This document shows positions 51,254 through 59,770 of a DNA stretch of 64,000 nt, in pieces. The DNA is from Clostridium_X cadaveris (GTDB lineage: Bacteria; Bacillota; Clostridia; Clostridiales; Clostridiaceae), in NCBI RefSeq assembly GCF_039521325.1, contig NZ_BAAACD010000008.1. One strand, 5' to 3'. The notes below the pieces were generated by a model. The model saw only the letters and a list, made by a program, of their open reading frames with translations, was not told the origin of the DNA and ran no database searches. A program made the translations under genes and the position numbers. The number at the start of each line of letters is the position of its first letter. The first letter of the stretch is position 1.

Positions 51254-52867
51254 TCATTCTTTTGTTTTGAATTCCATCATTATCTTTTCTGCAACCTTAA
51301 CTCCATCAACCGCTGCTGATATTATTCCTCCAGCAAAGCCTGCCCCTTCTCCTGATGGATAAAGACCTTTTAGTGATATACTTTCTAAATTTTCATTTCT
51401 AGCTATCTTTACTGGTGCTGATGTTCTAGTTTCTATTCCTGTCATTATGCCATCGCCTGTTGCAAAACCTCTTATTTTCCTATCGAAATCCATAAAGCCT
51501 TCCTTTAGCATGTCAGAGACATAAGGAGGTAATGTTTCTCTCATATCTTTAAATTCGTATCCTGGTTTATATGATGGTTCAACATCACCTAAAGACGTTG
51601 TAACCTTGTCTTGCAGAAAATCATTAATCTTTTGTACTGGTGCCTTATACTGTCCTCCTCCAAGCTTATAGCATAATCCCTCATAATGTCTTTGGAATTC
51701 CATGCCACTTAATGGGGAACTTCCTTCGAAATCACTAGGGTTGACAGTAACAACTATAGCAGAGTTAGCATTAGCCTCAGCTCTTGCATAATAACTCATA
51801 CCATTTACAACAAGTCTTTCATCTTCTGATGCCGCAGCTACAACTACTCCTCCAGGACACATACAAAAACTATATGCTGATCTCTCTTTTTCCTTATTAT
51901 TATAAACAAGTCTGTAGTCTGAGGCTCTTAACCTAGGATGGTTAGCAAATTTGCCATATTGATTTTCGTCCATAAAACTTTGCTTATGTTCAACTCTAAC
52001 TCCTATTGCAAAAGCTTTAGGTTCCATAAATATATTATTACGATATAGCATTTCATAGGTATCTCTCGAACTATGTCCTATAGCTAATATTAGTGTCTCA
52101 CAAGGTATTTCCTCTTCATTAACTATTATAGATTGGATCTTTCCATTCCTGCTTTTTATATCTTGAAGTTTACTTGAAAATCTTATTTCTCCACCTAAAT
52201 TTATAATAGTGTTTCTTATATTCCTAACTACTTCTTTTAAGATATCAGTACCAACATGAGGTTTTCCGCTATATACTATATTTGATGGTGCTCCAGACTC
52301 TACGAGTTCCCTTAATACAAAATCACAACGTTTATCTTTAATTCTAGTTGTAAGCTTTCCATCAGAAAAAGTACCTGCTCCACCTTCACCAAATTGTACA
52401 TTAGACTCAGTGTCAAGGATTCCATCTCTCCAAAATTTATCCACAGTTTTAGATCTATCCTCTACACATTCTCCACGTTCTATTATAAGAGGCTTATATC
52501 CATGCTGGGCAAGAATAAGACCTGCAAACATTCCTGCAGGCCCCATTCCCACGATAATTGGTCTATGTTCCATTACTTTATTTCCGAATACCAGCTCATA
52601 ATGAACTGATTCTTTCTCTAACATTACATCCCTATCGTGAACTTTATTTACTACATGTTCTTCCCTGGAGCACTCTACTTCTATTGAATATTTAAATTTT
52701 ATATCATTTTTCTTTCTTGCATCTATGGACTCTTTTAGTATTTTTAAATTTTTTAGGTCCTTTTGATCTATTCTAAGTTTCTTAGCAGCTTTTTTATATA
52801 AGCATGACATATCCTTTTCTATATCTTCATCTAAATTTAATGCTATATTATTTATTTTTATTGCCAC
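51254..52867 (-). CDS. FAD-dependent dehydrogenase (COG2509-like)
   Basis: A 537-aa flavoprotein. A poorly conserved N-terminal 95 residues precede the FAD-binding GMGPAGMFAGLILAQ near residue 107; VQFGEGGAGTFSDGKLTTR near 155 is highly typical, and the C-terminus has GLYPSGEGAGFAGGI, the second FAD contact. I recognise it as the conserved dehydrogenase group COG2509 of unknown substrate. The start is a GTG with GGAG 8 nt upstream. It is followed by cdaA-cdaR transcribed toward it, and may belong to their operon (19-base gap after cdaR). Confidence 0.87.
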   Translation of the reverse strand: MAIKINNIALNLDEDIEKDMSCLYKKAAKKLRIDQKDLKNLKILKESIDARKKNDIKFKYSIEVECSREEHVVNKVHDRDVMLEKESVHYELVFGNKVMEHRPIIVGMGPAGMFAGLILAQHGYKPLIIERGECVEDRSKTVDKFWRDGILDTESNVQFGEGGAGTFSDGKLTTRIKDKRCDFVLRELVESGAPSNIVYSGKPHVGTDILKEVVRNIRNTIINLGGEIRFSSKLQDIKSRNGKIQSIIVNEEEIPCETLILAIGHSSRDTYEMLYRNNIFMEPKAFAIGVRVEHKQSFMDENQYGKFANHPRLRASDYRLVYNNKEKERSAYSFCMCPGGVVVAAASEDERLVVNGMSYYARAEANANSAIVVTVNPSDFEGSSPLSGMEFQRHYEGLCYKLGGGQYKAPVQKINDFLQDKVTTSLGDVEPSYKPGYEFKDMRETLPPYVSDMLKEGFMDFDRKIRGFATGDGIMTGIETRTSAPVKIARNENLESISLKGLYPSGEGAGFAGGIISAAVDGVKVAEKIMMEFKTKE

Positions 52868-52885
52868 AAATTACGCTCCTCTCAG

Positions 52886-54094
52886 CTATTTCTTCGTTAT
52901 AGTTAGTTTTAATTTATCTGGTGACATGCTCACCATTGTTACGCCATCTGGAAGCTTAATATTGGGAGCAACTTCGCTGGTTCCTTCACCTAAGTTCGAA
53001 GCATCTATATCCCCCTTCAGTTCGTTTATTCCATCTAATATATTGCTAGGACCTTGTATTGTTATGCTGACGCTTTCCTTATCTAACGAAGCACTTAATC
53101 CATCTCCAACGCCATTTATAGTTATAGGAACATTTAATGTCTTTTGGCTTATACCTTCTATACTAAACTTTATTGTTACAGTACCACTTGTATTATTAAC
53201 TAAAGATATACCTTGTGGTAATTTAAGCTTTGCCATTATATCTTTTGATGTTGTTATTAAAGATAAATCTATAGCTTCTGTGTCTATGGATGTTATTTTA
53301 TTAAGTGCAGCTTCATCACCTGTGATTTCAACATTACTAGGTGAAGGTTCCATAGATTTCATAAGAAGATTCGAATTTAGACTTCCTTTAGTTTTTATGC
53401 TTACTGGAACTGTCTTTCCTTTCTTTATAGGAACAACCACATTAGCAGTTACAGGATTTATTGTTACTTCCTTAATAGCTCTCTTATTTTTGTCCATAGC
53501 TACTAGCTTTAATGTAAGTACTACATCATTCTCTACATCCTTAGCCTCTCCTGATGCAACAACACTTTCAACCTTATCCACATACTGAGCTGGTCCTGAT
53601 ATTGTTGCATTTACAGGATCTACTACAGGTGTTGATGGGTAAGTTCCTTTTTTAGAGGATACATTGATGTCAGCTTTTATAGGTATGCTCTTTTCTTCCA
53701 AATCATCAAGCACTACAGTTACCTTTAATGTTTCTGTCTGCTTTATATTTACATTTGCAGGGGCTTTATCTATATTTACTAATATAGTATTATCACCCTT
53801 TTTCAATGCATAGGAGCTCAAATCAACAGAAAGCTGAAAATCTTCTGACTTTACTGCATAAACGTCAGAAGATGCCCCTTGAATAGCTACATTTACCTTA
53901 AAAGTCTGATTAGGCATCATTACAAGTTTAGAGTTTGTGAGAACATCCTCATTGAGTATAGTTACTCCCACATCCTTTATGGTTTTAGTTATGGTTGGGT
54001 TTTCAACATTAGATACGTATATCCATAACCCAAATGAACACAAAAGGCAAATAAGTTTTATTAAGATATCTTGCTTTTTATTCCTAGCATCCAT
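52886..54094 (-). CDS. cdaR: YbbR-domain protein, regulator of diadenylate cyclase CdaA
   Basis: A 402-aa protein with one N-terminal membrane helix (ILIKLICLLCSFGLWIYVS) and about four YbbR repeats outside the membrane, each with a valine-rich strand pattern ending in a VNATISGP- or ITIQGPS-type turn. It sits 34 bases inside the 3' end of cdaA, so both are translated together. In relatives CdaR binds CdaA and alters c-di-AMP output. Confidence 0.93.
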   Translation of the reverse strand: MDARNKKQDILIKLICLLCSFGLWIYVSNVENPTITKTIKDVGVTILNEDVLTNSKLVMMPNQTFKVNVAIQGASSDVYAVKSEDFQLSVDLSSYALKKGDNTILVNIDKAPANVNIKQTETLKVTVVLDDLEEKSIPIKADINVSSKKGTYPSTPVVDPVNATISGPAQYVDKVESVVASGEAKDVENDVVLTLKLVAMDKNKRAIKEVTINPVTANVVVPIKKGKTVPVSIKTKGSLNSNLLMKSMEPSPSNVEITGDEAALNKITSIDTEAIDLSLITTSKDIMAKLKLPQGISLVNNTSGTVTIKFSIEGISQKTLNVPITINGVGDGLSASLDKESVSITIQGPSNILDGINELKGDIDASNLGEGTSEVAPNIKLPDGVTMVSMSPDKLKLTITKK

Positions 54095-54912
54095 AACTTC
54101 ACCTTCTCCCCTACGGTCTTTGATTTAACCTGTCTATTTTTTATTATTCTCGTTAATATATCAGTAAGTTTATTTTTATCATAGTTTCTTGTAAGCCTTC
54201 CGTTGACAGCTAAAGAAACAACTCCTGTTTCTTCTGATACAATTATAAGTATTGCATCAGATACCTCTGACAACCCTATAGCAGCTCTATGCCTTGTTCC
54301 AAGTTTTTTATTTATATCTGTATTTGAAGTTAGAGGAAGCACACAACCCGATGCTTCTATTCTTCCGTTTTTTATTATAGTAGCTCCGTCATGAAGTGGC
54401 GTATTTACTACGAAAATGTTCTCTAAAAGAGCTGATGAAACTATGCCATCTATTTTAGTACCGCTAGTGACTACATCTCCAAGCCCTGTATTCTGTTCTA
54501 TTGCTATAAGTGCTCCTGTCTTAGTACTTGCTAAATTTTCAACAGCAGTTACAATCTCTGAAATCATCTTCTGTAATATTTTATCATCATCTATAAAGTG
54601 TTTATCATTAAAAGCAGACCTTCCAAGATGCTCTAAAGCCCTTCTTATTTCCGGTTGAAATATGATAATTACAGATAATACTCCTATGGTAATTGTTTTT
54701 ATAAGAATAGTATAAACCATTCTTAAATTTAAAAGATAACTTATAGGTATTAGTGCTACTATTAACAATAATCCTTTTAATAATTGAACTGCTCTAGTTT
54801 CCTTCATAAGCATATAGCCTTTGTAAAAGAAGTAGGCTACAACAAGAATATCTAGAACAGATAGCATATTGATATTTTTTACAGTATTTAAAATCATTTC
54901 AAATAATTCCAT
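54061..54912 (-). CDS. cdaA: Diadenylate cyclase CdaA
   Basis: A 283-aa membrane-bound enzyme making c-di-AMP from two ATP. Three N-terminal hydrophobic segments (residues 12-85) precede the DAC domain with its key motifs LHDGATIIKNG near 180 and GTRHRAAIGLSE near 213. Length is close to the B. subtilis enzyme. An upstream ATG at 54930 gives a poor start; GAGGTGG precedes the ATG used here. The usual third gene, glmM, is elsewhere in the window. Confidence 0.95.
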   Translation of the reverse strand: MELFEMILNTVKNINMLSVLDILVVAYFFYKGYMLMKETRAVQLLKGLLLIVALIPISYLLNLRMVYTILIKTITIGVLSVIIIFQPEIRRALEHLGRSAFNDKHFIDDDKILQKMISEIVTAVENLASTKTGALIAIEQNTGLGDVVTSGTKIDGIVSSALLENIFVVNTPLHDGATIIKNGRIEASGCVLPLTSNTDINKKLGTRHRAAIGLSEVSDAILIIVSEETGVVSLAVNGRLTRNYDKNKLTDILTRIIKNRQVKSKTVGEKVKLWMLGIKSKIS

Positions 54913-55128
54913 CTTAGGAAGCCACCTCATTTCCCCTGTGAATATACTTATAATTATACACTATCCTATAGCAACATGACGACAATATTTATAAAGCAAT
55001 TATATTATTTTTCTTAAGAATTTCTTTCTATACATTTTATCCTATAAAGGTAATTTTACCTTATTCTCATTAATATATTTATATAAACGAAACTTAAAGA
55101 TTAAAAAATATGGTACGGTGGTGATTTT

Positions 55129-56085
55129 ATGAAAAAAAATATTATTTTAAACTTAGCCCTTAGTATACTTCTTATAATTTTAGTTGTTACACTTTTCCCT
55201 ATGGTAAATAAAAACAAGATTCCTAAAGAGCTTTCATCTTTATCTGAATTGGTTGATGATATAAACCTATCAAACAAATATGTTTTTGATGTAGTTGAGG
55301 ATGATTTAAGCAACCCCGAAATATCATTAAGGATACCATCAGCTATTGATGATTTGAATTCTATTCAAGAAAAAATCTCTTCTATAGATGTGCCTGAAAA
55401 ATATTCAGACATAGTTTCAAGTCTATCTAGTGGAATAAAATCCAACATATTATTTTATAGGCAGTTCTCAGCTATTTTAAACAATCTCAAGGGAAAAGAT
55501 TTAGAAGAAAGTCAAAATAATCTTAAGAACTACCAAGAGTCAGCCTGCGAATCGTACAACAATATATCTCCTTTTAAAATTTATTTTTTTAATGGTGATA
55601 ACAAGAAACTTTCTGCATTATATTCATCAATAGATACTCTAAGAATTTCTAATAGAGATACTCAATTGAATGAAGAAAAAAACAAAACATTTATATTATC
55701 ATTTGAAAGAATCATAACTGAGTTTTCTTCTATAAATAAAGACTTTTCGCCTTACATAGAAAAATGGCAAAAAAACACCTGTAGCTATGATTCACTTATA
55801 GATGACATAGAGAAATGTCAAAATTCGCTAGATACTTTATCAGGAAAGATTTACGCATTGGCTATCCCTAACGAAGCCACTGCTTCTTATGAAGACTTCA
55901 AGCAAGTGATTGCTGCTTACAGAGATTATCTAAATGCTGTGCAGCTTGATTTGTCAAAATCTACTTTAAACTCTAAGGATGAAAATTTTTTTGAAAATAG
56001 TGAAAGTAAAAGAGAATCAGTTAATACTTGTATAGAAAAATTTAAAACAACTTTAAAAAAGTATAAAGATAATTTAAGCCTATAA
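55129..56085 (+). CDS. Secreted or membrane-anchored helical protein, unknown
   Basis: A 318-aa protein with an N-terminal hydrophobic segment (ILNLALSILLIILVVTLFP) that is a signal anchor, no lipobox cysteine, and then about 290 mostly helical residues rich in Asn, Ser and Lys with a few cysteines. GGTGGTGAT precedes the start. It lies just before the SleB-like gene and may be co-transcribed. No family recognised; a coiled-coil surface protein is a fair description. Confidence 0.65.
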   Translation: MKKNIILNLALSILLIILVVTLFPMVNKNKIPKELSSLSELVDDINLSNKYVFDVVEDDLSNPEISLRIPSAIDDLNSIQEKISSIDVPEKYSDIVSSLSSGIKSNILFYRQFSAILNNLKGKDLEESQNNLKNYQESACESYNNISPFKIYFFNGDNKKLSALYSSIDTLRISNRDTQLNEEKNKTFILSFERIITEFSSINKDFSPYIEKWQKNTCSYDSLIDDIEKCQNSLDTLSGKIYALAIPNEATASYEDFKQVIAAYRDYLNAVQLDLSKSTLNSKDENFFENSESKRESVNTCIEKFKTTLKKYKDNLSL

Positions 56086-56157
56086 AAGAAAAAATGTATT
56101 ATTATAAAAATTATTGGGTATAATACCACTATGAAAATTTTAACAAGGAGGATGTAT

Positions 56158-56736
56158 ATGAAAAAATACACCGTGATTGTTTTAAGTTTTCTATTGGTAG
56201 TTGCTATCATTCCTTATAATGTGGCATATGCTTACAAAATAGGTGACTCACCAGAATTAATTGAAGGTTCTTATACAGTCACATCAAATGATGATAGTTC
56301 AAATCTCTATAGGGAACAACAAGATGTTGTTCAAGTTTTTAATAACGAAGCGGGAAAAATTTATTTAACAAATAACGACATATATTTGATGTCCCAAATA
56401 GTTTACGCGGAAAGCAAAGGAGAACCTTATGATGGAAAAGTAGCTGTTGCTTCAGTTATATTAAATCGTACTTTGAATTCTGGATTTCCTAAGACTGTTG
56501 AGGGAGTTATAACACAAAAGAATGCATTTTCATGCGTTAGAGATGGTAAAATTTCCGTAACCCCTGACGATGACTGCAAAAAAGCAGTAATGGATGCTAT
56601 AAAGGGAGTTGACCCTACCGATAGAGCCGTATTTTTCTACAACCCGAAAACTGCTACATCCCAATGGATGAAGAATGTTGAAAAGGTTAGTACGAAAACT
56701 ATAGGTAATCATGTATTCTTTAAGTCAAAAAAATAA
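56158..56736 (+). CDS. SleB-like cell wall hydrolase
   Basis: A 192-aa secreted protein with a signal peptide (residues 1-26, cut after NVAYA) and a Hydrolase_2 (SleB-type) domain: YLMSQIVYAESKGEPYDGKV near 70 with the likely catalytic Glu in AESKGE, then VASVILNRTLNSGFPKTV. SleB-type enzymes cut peptidoglycan, often in spore cortex lysis, though this one lacks a peptidoglycan-binding domain and may work in vegetative wall turnover. AGGAGG lies 6 nt before the ATG used here. Confidence 0.88.
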   Translation: MKKYTVIVLSFLLVVAIIPYNVAYAYKIGDSPELIEGSYTVTSNDDSSNLYREQQDVVQVFNNEAGKIYLTNNDIYLMSQIVYAESKGEPYDGKVAVASVILNRTLNSGFPKTVEGVITQKNAFSCVRDGKISVTPDDDCKKAVMDAIKGVDPTDRAVFFYNPKTATSQWMKNVEKVSTKTIGNHVFFKSKK

Positions 56737-56757
56737 TGTGCATCACTGCACATTATT
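56732..56757. terminator. Bidirectional terminator (SleB-like / thioredoxin reductase)
   Basis: A perfect 11-bp stem AATAATGTGCA-TCAC-TGCACATTATT, with TTTTTATT on the plus strand and T-rich on the minus strand. It overlaps the ends of the two convergent genes. Confidence 0.85.
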
Positions 56758-57613
56758 TTTTATTGTTTAAATAGCTCACTGCATTAAGTGCAGCTACTAA
56801 TCCTTCACCTGATGATTTTATATATTGATATGGCTTTCCTGTACAATCTCCTGCTGCAAAGCATCCTTTTAGATTTGTAGCCATCTGCCTATCAACTTCT
56901 ACATGTCCATCAGTTATCTTTAAACCTGGCATAAGCTGATCTGGTGATATACTATCCTTTAGGACGAAAACTCCATCTACTTCTAAAGTAGTGTTTGAAA
57001 GTTTAAGACTTCTTACCATATCGTTGCCTATAATCTCTACTGGATTCTCTCTCACTACTATTATATCTTCTCTAAGATTCTCTATATCCTTATACATAGG
57101 TATATAATAGACTGTTTCTGCTAATTCCTTTACAAAGTTAGCTTCTTCTTCTTCCTTTTTATTATGAGCAATAATTGCTACTTTCTTTCCTTTGTATAAA
57201 GGAGCATCACATGTAGCACAATATCCTACACCTTTCCCAAGGAATTCTTCTTCACCTTTTAAAGCCTTACCATACTCCATTCCTGTAGCAAGAATAACAG
57301 ACTTCGCTTCATACATCTTTTCATTTACCATAAGAGCAAAATAATCTCCCATAGCATAAATAGCATTTATTCTCTCTGGAGTTATAGATATATCCATTGA
57401 ATCTATATGTTTTTTAAAGGCTTCTTTAAGTTCTTCACCTTTTATGCCTGGAAGACCAAGGTAATTATTTATCTTTGGCGCTTTACTTACCTTGTTACTT
57501 AGATTTTCATTTCCAAATAGAATTATATTTTTGTTTCTTATCTTGCAATTGATAGCTGCAGATAATCCAGCTGGACCACTGCCTACAATGGCAACGTCAT
57601 ATCTTTCGCTCAT
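56753..57613 (-). CDS. Thioredoxin reductase-like flavoprotein without the NADPH motif
   Basis: A 286-aa flavoprotein with FAD-binding VGSGPAGLSAAINC at residue 10, redox CATCDAPL near 132 and the C-terminal FAAGDCTGKPYQYIK. The NADPH domain, however, lacks both the GGGxSA motif and the HRR phosphate-binding residues: the position reads KVAIIAHNKKEEEEANFV. This fits the ferredoxin-dependent flavin thioredoxin reductases described from Clostridium rather than NADPH-dependent TrxB. It lies 15 bases after trxA, which it should reduce. Confidence 0.87.
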   Translation of the reverse strand: MSERYDVAIVGSGPAGLSAAINCKIRNKNIILFGNENLSNKVSKAPKINNYLGLPGIKGEELKEAFKKHIDSMDISITPERINAIYAMGDYFALMVNEKMYEAKSVILATGMEYGKALKGEEEFLGKGVGYCATCDAPLYKGKKVAIIAHNKKEEEEANFVKELAETVYYIPMYKDIENLREDIIVVRENPVEIIGNDMVRSLKLSNTTLEVDGVFVLKDSISPDQLMPGLKITDGHVEVDRQMATNLKGCFAAGDCTGKPYQYIKSSGEGLVAALNAVSYLNNKK

Positions 57614-57628
57614 ATTATCACCTTATTC

Positions 57629-57934
57629 TTAAATGTGTTTCTTAACTAATTGAACTAATTCTTCTTTTGGTCTAAATCCTACAGCCTTATCAACTAAGTT
57701 TCCATTTTTAAATACCATAACTGTTGGTATGCTTGCAACACTGAATTGTTGAGGTATCTGTATATTTTCATCTACATTAAGTTTGCAGAACTTAACTTCT
57801 CCTAATTCTGCTGCTACATCCTCTAATACTGGTCCAAGCATCTTACAAGGTCCACACCATGGAGCCCAAAAATCTACAACTGCTATTCCTTCTGCTATTT
57901 CACTATTAAAATTTTCATCTTTTATCTCTAACAT
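57629..57934 (-). CDS. trxA: Thioredoxin
   Basis: A 101-aa thioredoxin with the active site FWAPWCGPCKMLGP near residue 25 and the cis-proline segment SIPTVMVFKNG near 70. It reduces protein disulfides in the cytoplasm. GAAAGGAG precedes the start. A CsoR/CstR-type palindrome lies in its short leader, so the operon is probably controlled by a metal or persulfide sensor. Confidence 0.95.
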   Translation of the reverse strand: MLEIKDENFNSEIAEGIAVVDFWAPWCGPCKMLGPVLEDVAAELGEVKFCKLNVDENIQIPQQFSVASIPTVMVFKNGNLVDKAVGFRPKEELVQLVKKHI

Positions 57935-57953
57935 AATTATTATCTCCTTTCAT

Positions 57954-57970
57954 ATACCCCTAAGGGGTAT
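57954..57970. promoter_or_regulatory. CsoR/CstR-family type operator in the trxA leader
   Basis: ATACCCCT-A-AGGGGTAT, a perfect 8+1+8 palindrome with the G/C-rich centre typical of operators for CsoR and CstR repressors. It lies in the leader about 6-22 bases past the predicted start and 20 bases before trxA. It stands out strongly against the AT-rich surroundings. Confidence 0.7.
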
Positions 57971-57982
57971 CTCTATATTTAT

Positions 57983-58011
57983 ATATTAATACATAAATTT
58001 AAAATCGTCAA
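57983..58011 (-). promoter_or_regulatory. Promoter of trxA-reductase
   Basis: On the minus strand TTGACG (58011-58006), a 17-nt spacer and TAATAT (57988-57983). The predicted start is near 57976, with the palindrome directly after it. Confidence 0.7.
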
Positions 58012-58013
58012 TA

Positions 58014-59186
58014 CTATTCTTCAAATGTTCCTTTAACTAAAATCTCATTATCTCTTATCATCCATTTTCCTTTTGCTATAACACTGTTTATTGAAAGATC
58101 CTCTTTCTTCACCAATACTAGGTCAGCATCTTTTCCTTGACTGATTCTTCCTTTAGCATTAAGTTTTAATGTATCAGCTACATTTGAAGTTATAACTCTT
58201 ATAGCTGTTTCCATTGGTATTCCATCCTCTAAAACAGCATCTTTTACTTCTCCATAAAGAGTGCTTACTGAACCTATGCCTAAGCCTATAAATTTTCTGT
58301 TTTCATCAAATCTTGGAAGGCTTCCTTGACCATCTGAGGAAAACATGATATTGCTTATATCAACACCAGCTTCTAGCAGCTCCTTTAAAGCTGTACTTGC
58401 TTTTATAGATTCATCTTCTGCTGATGTATCAGAACTTGTAGTAAGATCTACATATCCTCCATTTTTCCCATAAGTTATAGCATCTTTGAACAAATCATGA
58501 TTTCTATTGCAGTGAGTTGGTACTATAACATGCTTTGGTATTTCTGTCTCTTCTATAAGTTTTGATAAATATCCAAACTTCCTCTTTCCATCTCCTAGGT
58601 GTACATGAACAACACCTGCTTTATGAGCAAGTATTCCAGCTACACTGGCTTCTGCTGCAAGAGCAGCAAAGCTTTCATATGTAGGTTGTGATGATCTATG
58701 ATCCGATAACGCAATTTCACCTACGCCTATAATTTTAGGAATTATCATTATATCCTCTTTTACTGATTTTGTAACACTTTCTACTGGTATTCCATAGGAA
58801 CCCGTATAGCTGTAAGTTGTTATTCCATCTTCTTCTAATGCATACGCCTTTGCAAGAAGAGTTTTCATATCTCTGCATATTCCGTCTGTTCCAAGACATC
58901 CTACTACAGTAGTTATTCCAGCCTTAGTTAAAGTTGAAAGCTTTATTTCTGGAGTTCTTGTATTGAACCCACCTTCTCCACCTCCACCTATTAAATGGAC
59001 ATGAGCATCAATAAATCCCGGAAGAGCTATAAGACCTTCACCATCTACTTCTTCGATATCTAAAAAATTTACAGGTATTTTAATATCGTCAAATATCCCT
59101 TCTATTTTGTCATTTATAAGCACTATTGTTTTTTTTCCTAAATACTCTGGTACATAAATTTCTATATTTTTAATTATCGTTATCAC
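58014..59186 (-). CDS. iadA: Isoaspartyl dipeptidase
   Basis: A 390-aa amidohydrolase that cleaves isoaspartyl dipeptides formed in ageing proteins. Metal ligands are visible in GFIDAHVHLIGGGG near residue 60, VHVHLGDGKRK near 200 and VPTHCNRNH near 230, and the catalytic Asp in MFSSDGQGS near 290. The start is a GTG with GAGGAGG 6-7 nt upstream. It lies before trxA with an own promoter for the latter starting at its stop codon. Confidence 0.92.
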   Translation of the reverse strand: MITIIKNIEIYVPEYLGKKTIVLINDKIEGIFDDIKIPVNFLDIEEVDGEGLIALPGFIDAHVHLIGGGGEGGFNTRTPEIKLSTLTKAGITTVVGCLGTDGICRDMKTLLAKAYALEEDGITTYSYTGSYGIPVESVTKSVKEDIMIIPKIIGVGEIALSDHRSSQPTYESFAALAAEASVAGILAHKAGVVHVHLGDGKRKFGYLSKLIEETEIPKHVIVPTHCNRNHDLFKDAITYGKNGGYVDLTTSSDTSAEDESIKASTALKELLEAGVDISNIMFSSDGQGSLPRFDENRKFIGLGIGSVSTLYGEVKDAVLEDGIPMETAIRVITSNVADTLKLNAKGRISQGKDADLVLVKKEDLSINSVIAKGKWMIRDNEILVKGTFEE

Positions 59187-59292
59187 AGTTCTCCTCCTCT
59201 CTTTTCTTAGGTTGTTTATTTATTATAAATATTATTCTTTAAGTTGTTTCTATAATCCTTTCAATTTATGTTTTTATATCTTAAGATTGTTT

Positions 59293-59622
59293 TTATATGT
59301 AACATCTTCCTATTATAAAAATCGGTATTGAATTTCCTTCCTTGGTATATTTCTTAGATATTTTCCCAAGCTCTTTTATAAGAAGTTTTGCTTCTTTATT
59401 TTTCTTATCCATGTTTAGTACTTCTTTATAGTATTTCCTTGCTAGATCATATTTCCCTAAAGCGAAATAACACTTCCCTATTAAAATCTTAACTTCAATT
59501 TTTTCAATTGATTTTTCTCCACATTCATAAAGCAACATTATCAACGCATCTTTTATTTTCATATCTTTATATAGTTTTTCTGCCTCATCATAATGTCCAT
59601 CAATATATGCGTAACTCTCCAT
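59293..59622 (-). CDS. TPR-like small protein
   Basis: A 109-aa helical protein with paired helices of TPR type (ILIGKCYFALGKYDLARKYY followed by KEVLNMDKKNKEAKLLIKEL). It probably binds a partner protein. The ATG has GGAGGA 11 nt upstream; a longer frame uses a GTG too close to that site. The terminator of the anti-sigma gene lies just upstream on this strand, so it is a separate unit. Confidence 0.7.
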   Translation of the reverse strand: MESYAYIDGHYDEAEKLYKDMKIKDALIMLLYECGEKSIEKIEVKILIGKCYFALGKYDLARKYYKEVLNMDKKNKEAKLLIKELGKISKKYTKEGNSIPIFIIGRCYI

Positions 59623-59671
59623 AATATACACACTCCTCCAATTAATAAAATACACATCTTGACATAAAAAG

Positions 59672-59691
59672 AAAGAGGTTTTACCCTCTTT
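59672..59691 (-). terminator. Terminator of the ECF sigma / anti-sigma operon
   Basis: AAAGAGG / CCTCTTT with a 6-nt loop, followed by TTTTTAT on the minus strand, about 80 bases past the anti-sigma stop. Confidence 0.7.
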
Positions 59692-59770
59692 TCATATAAA
59701 GTCAATCCTCAAAATTCACATACATATTGTACCATTTATGCATTTATCTTTCAATCACTTACTTAAAGAA

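Noticed and set aside
52926..53588. A 220-codon plus-strand open frame antisense to cdaR
   Set aside because: No ribosome site and no recognisable domain; cdaR with its YbbR repeats is the real gene.
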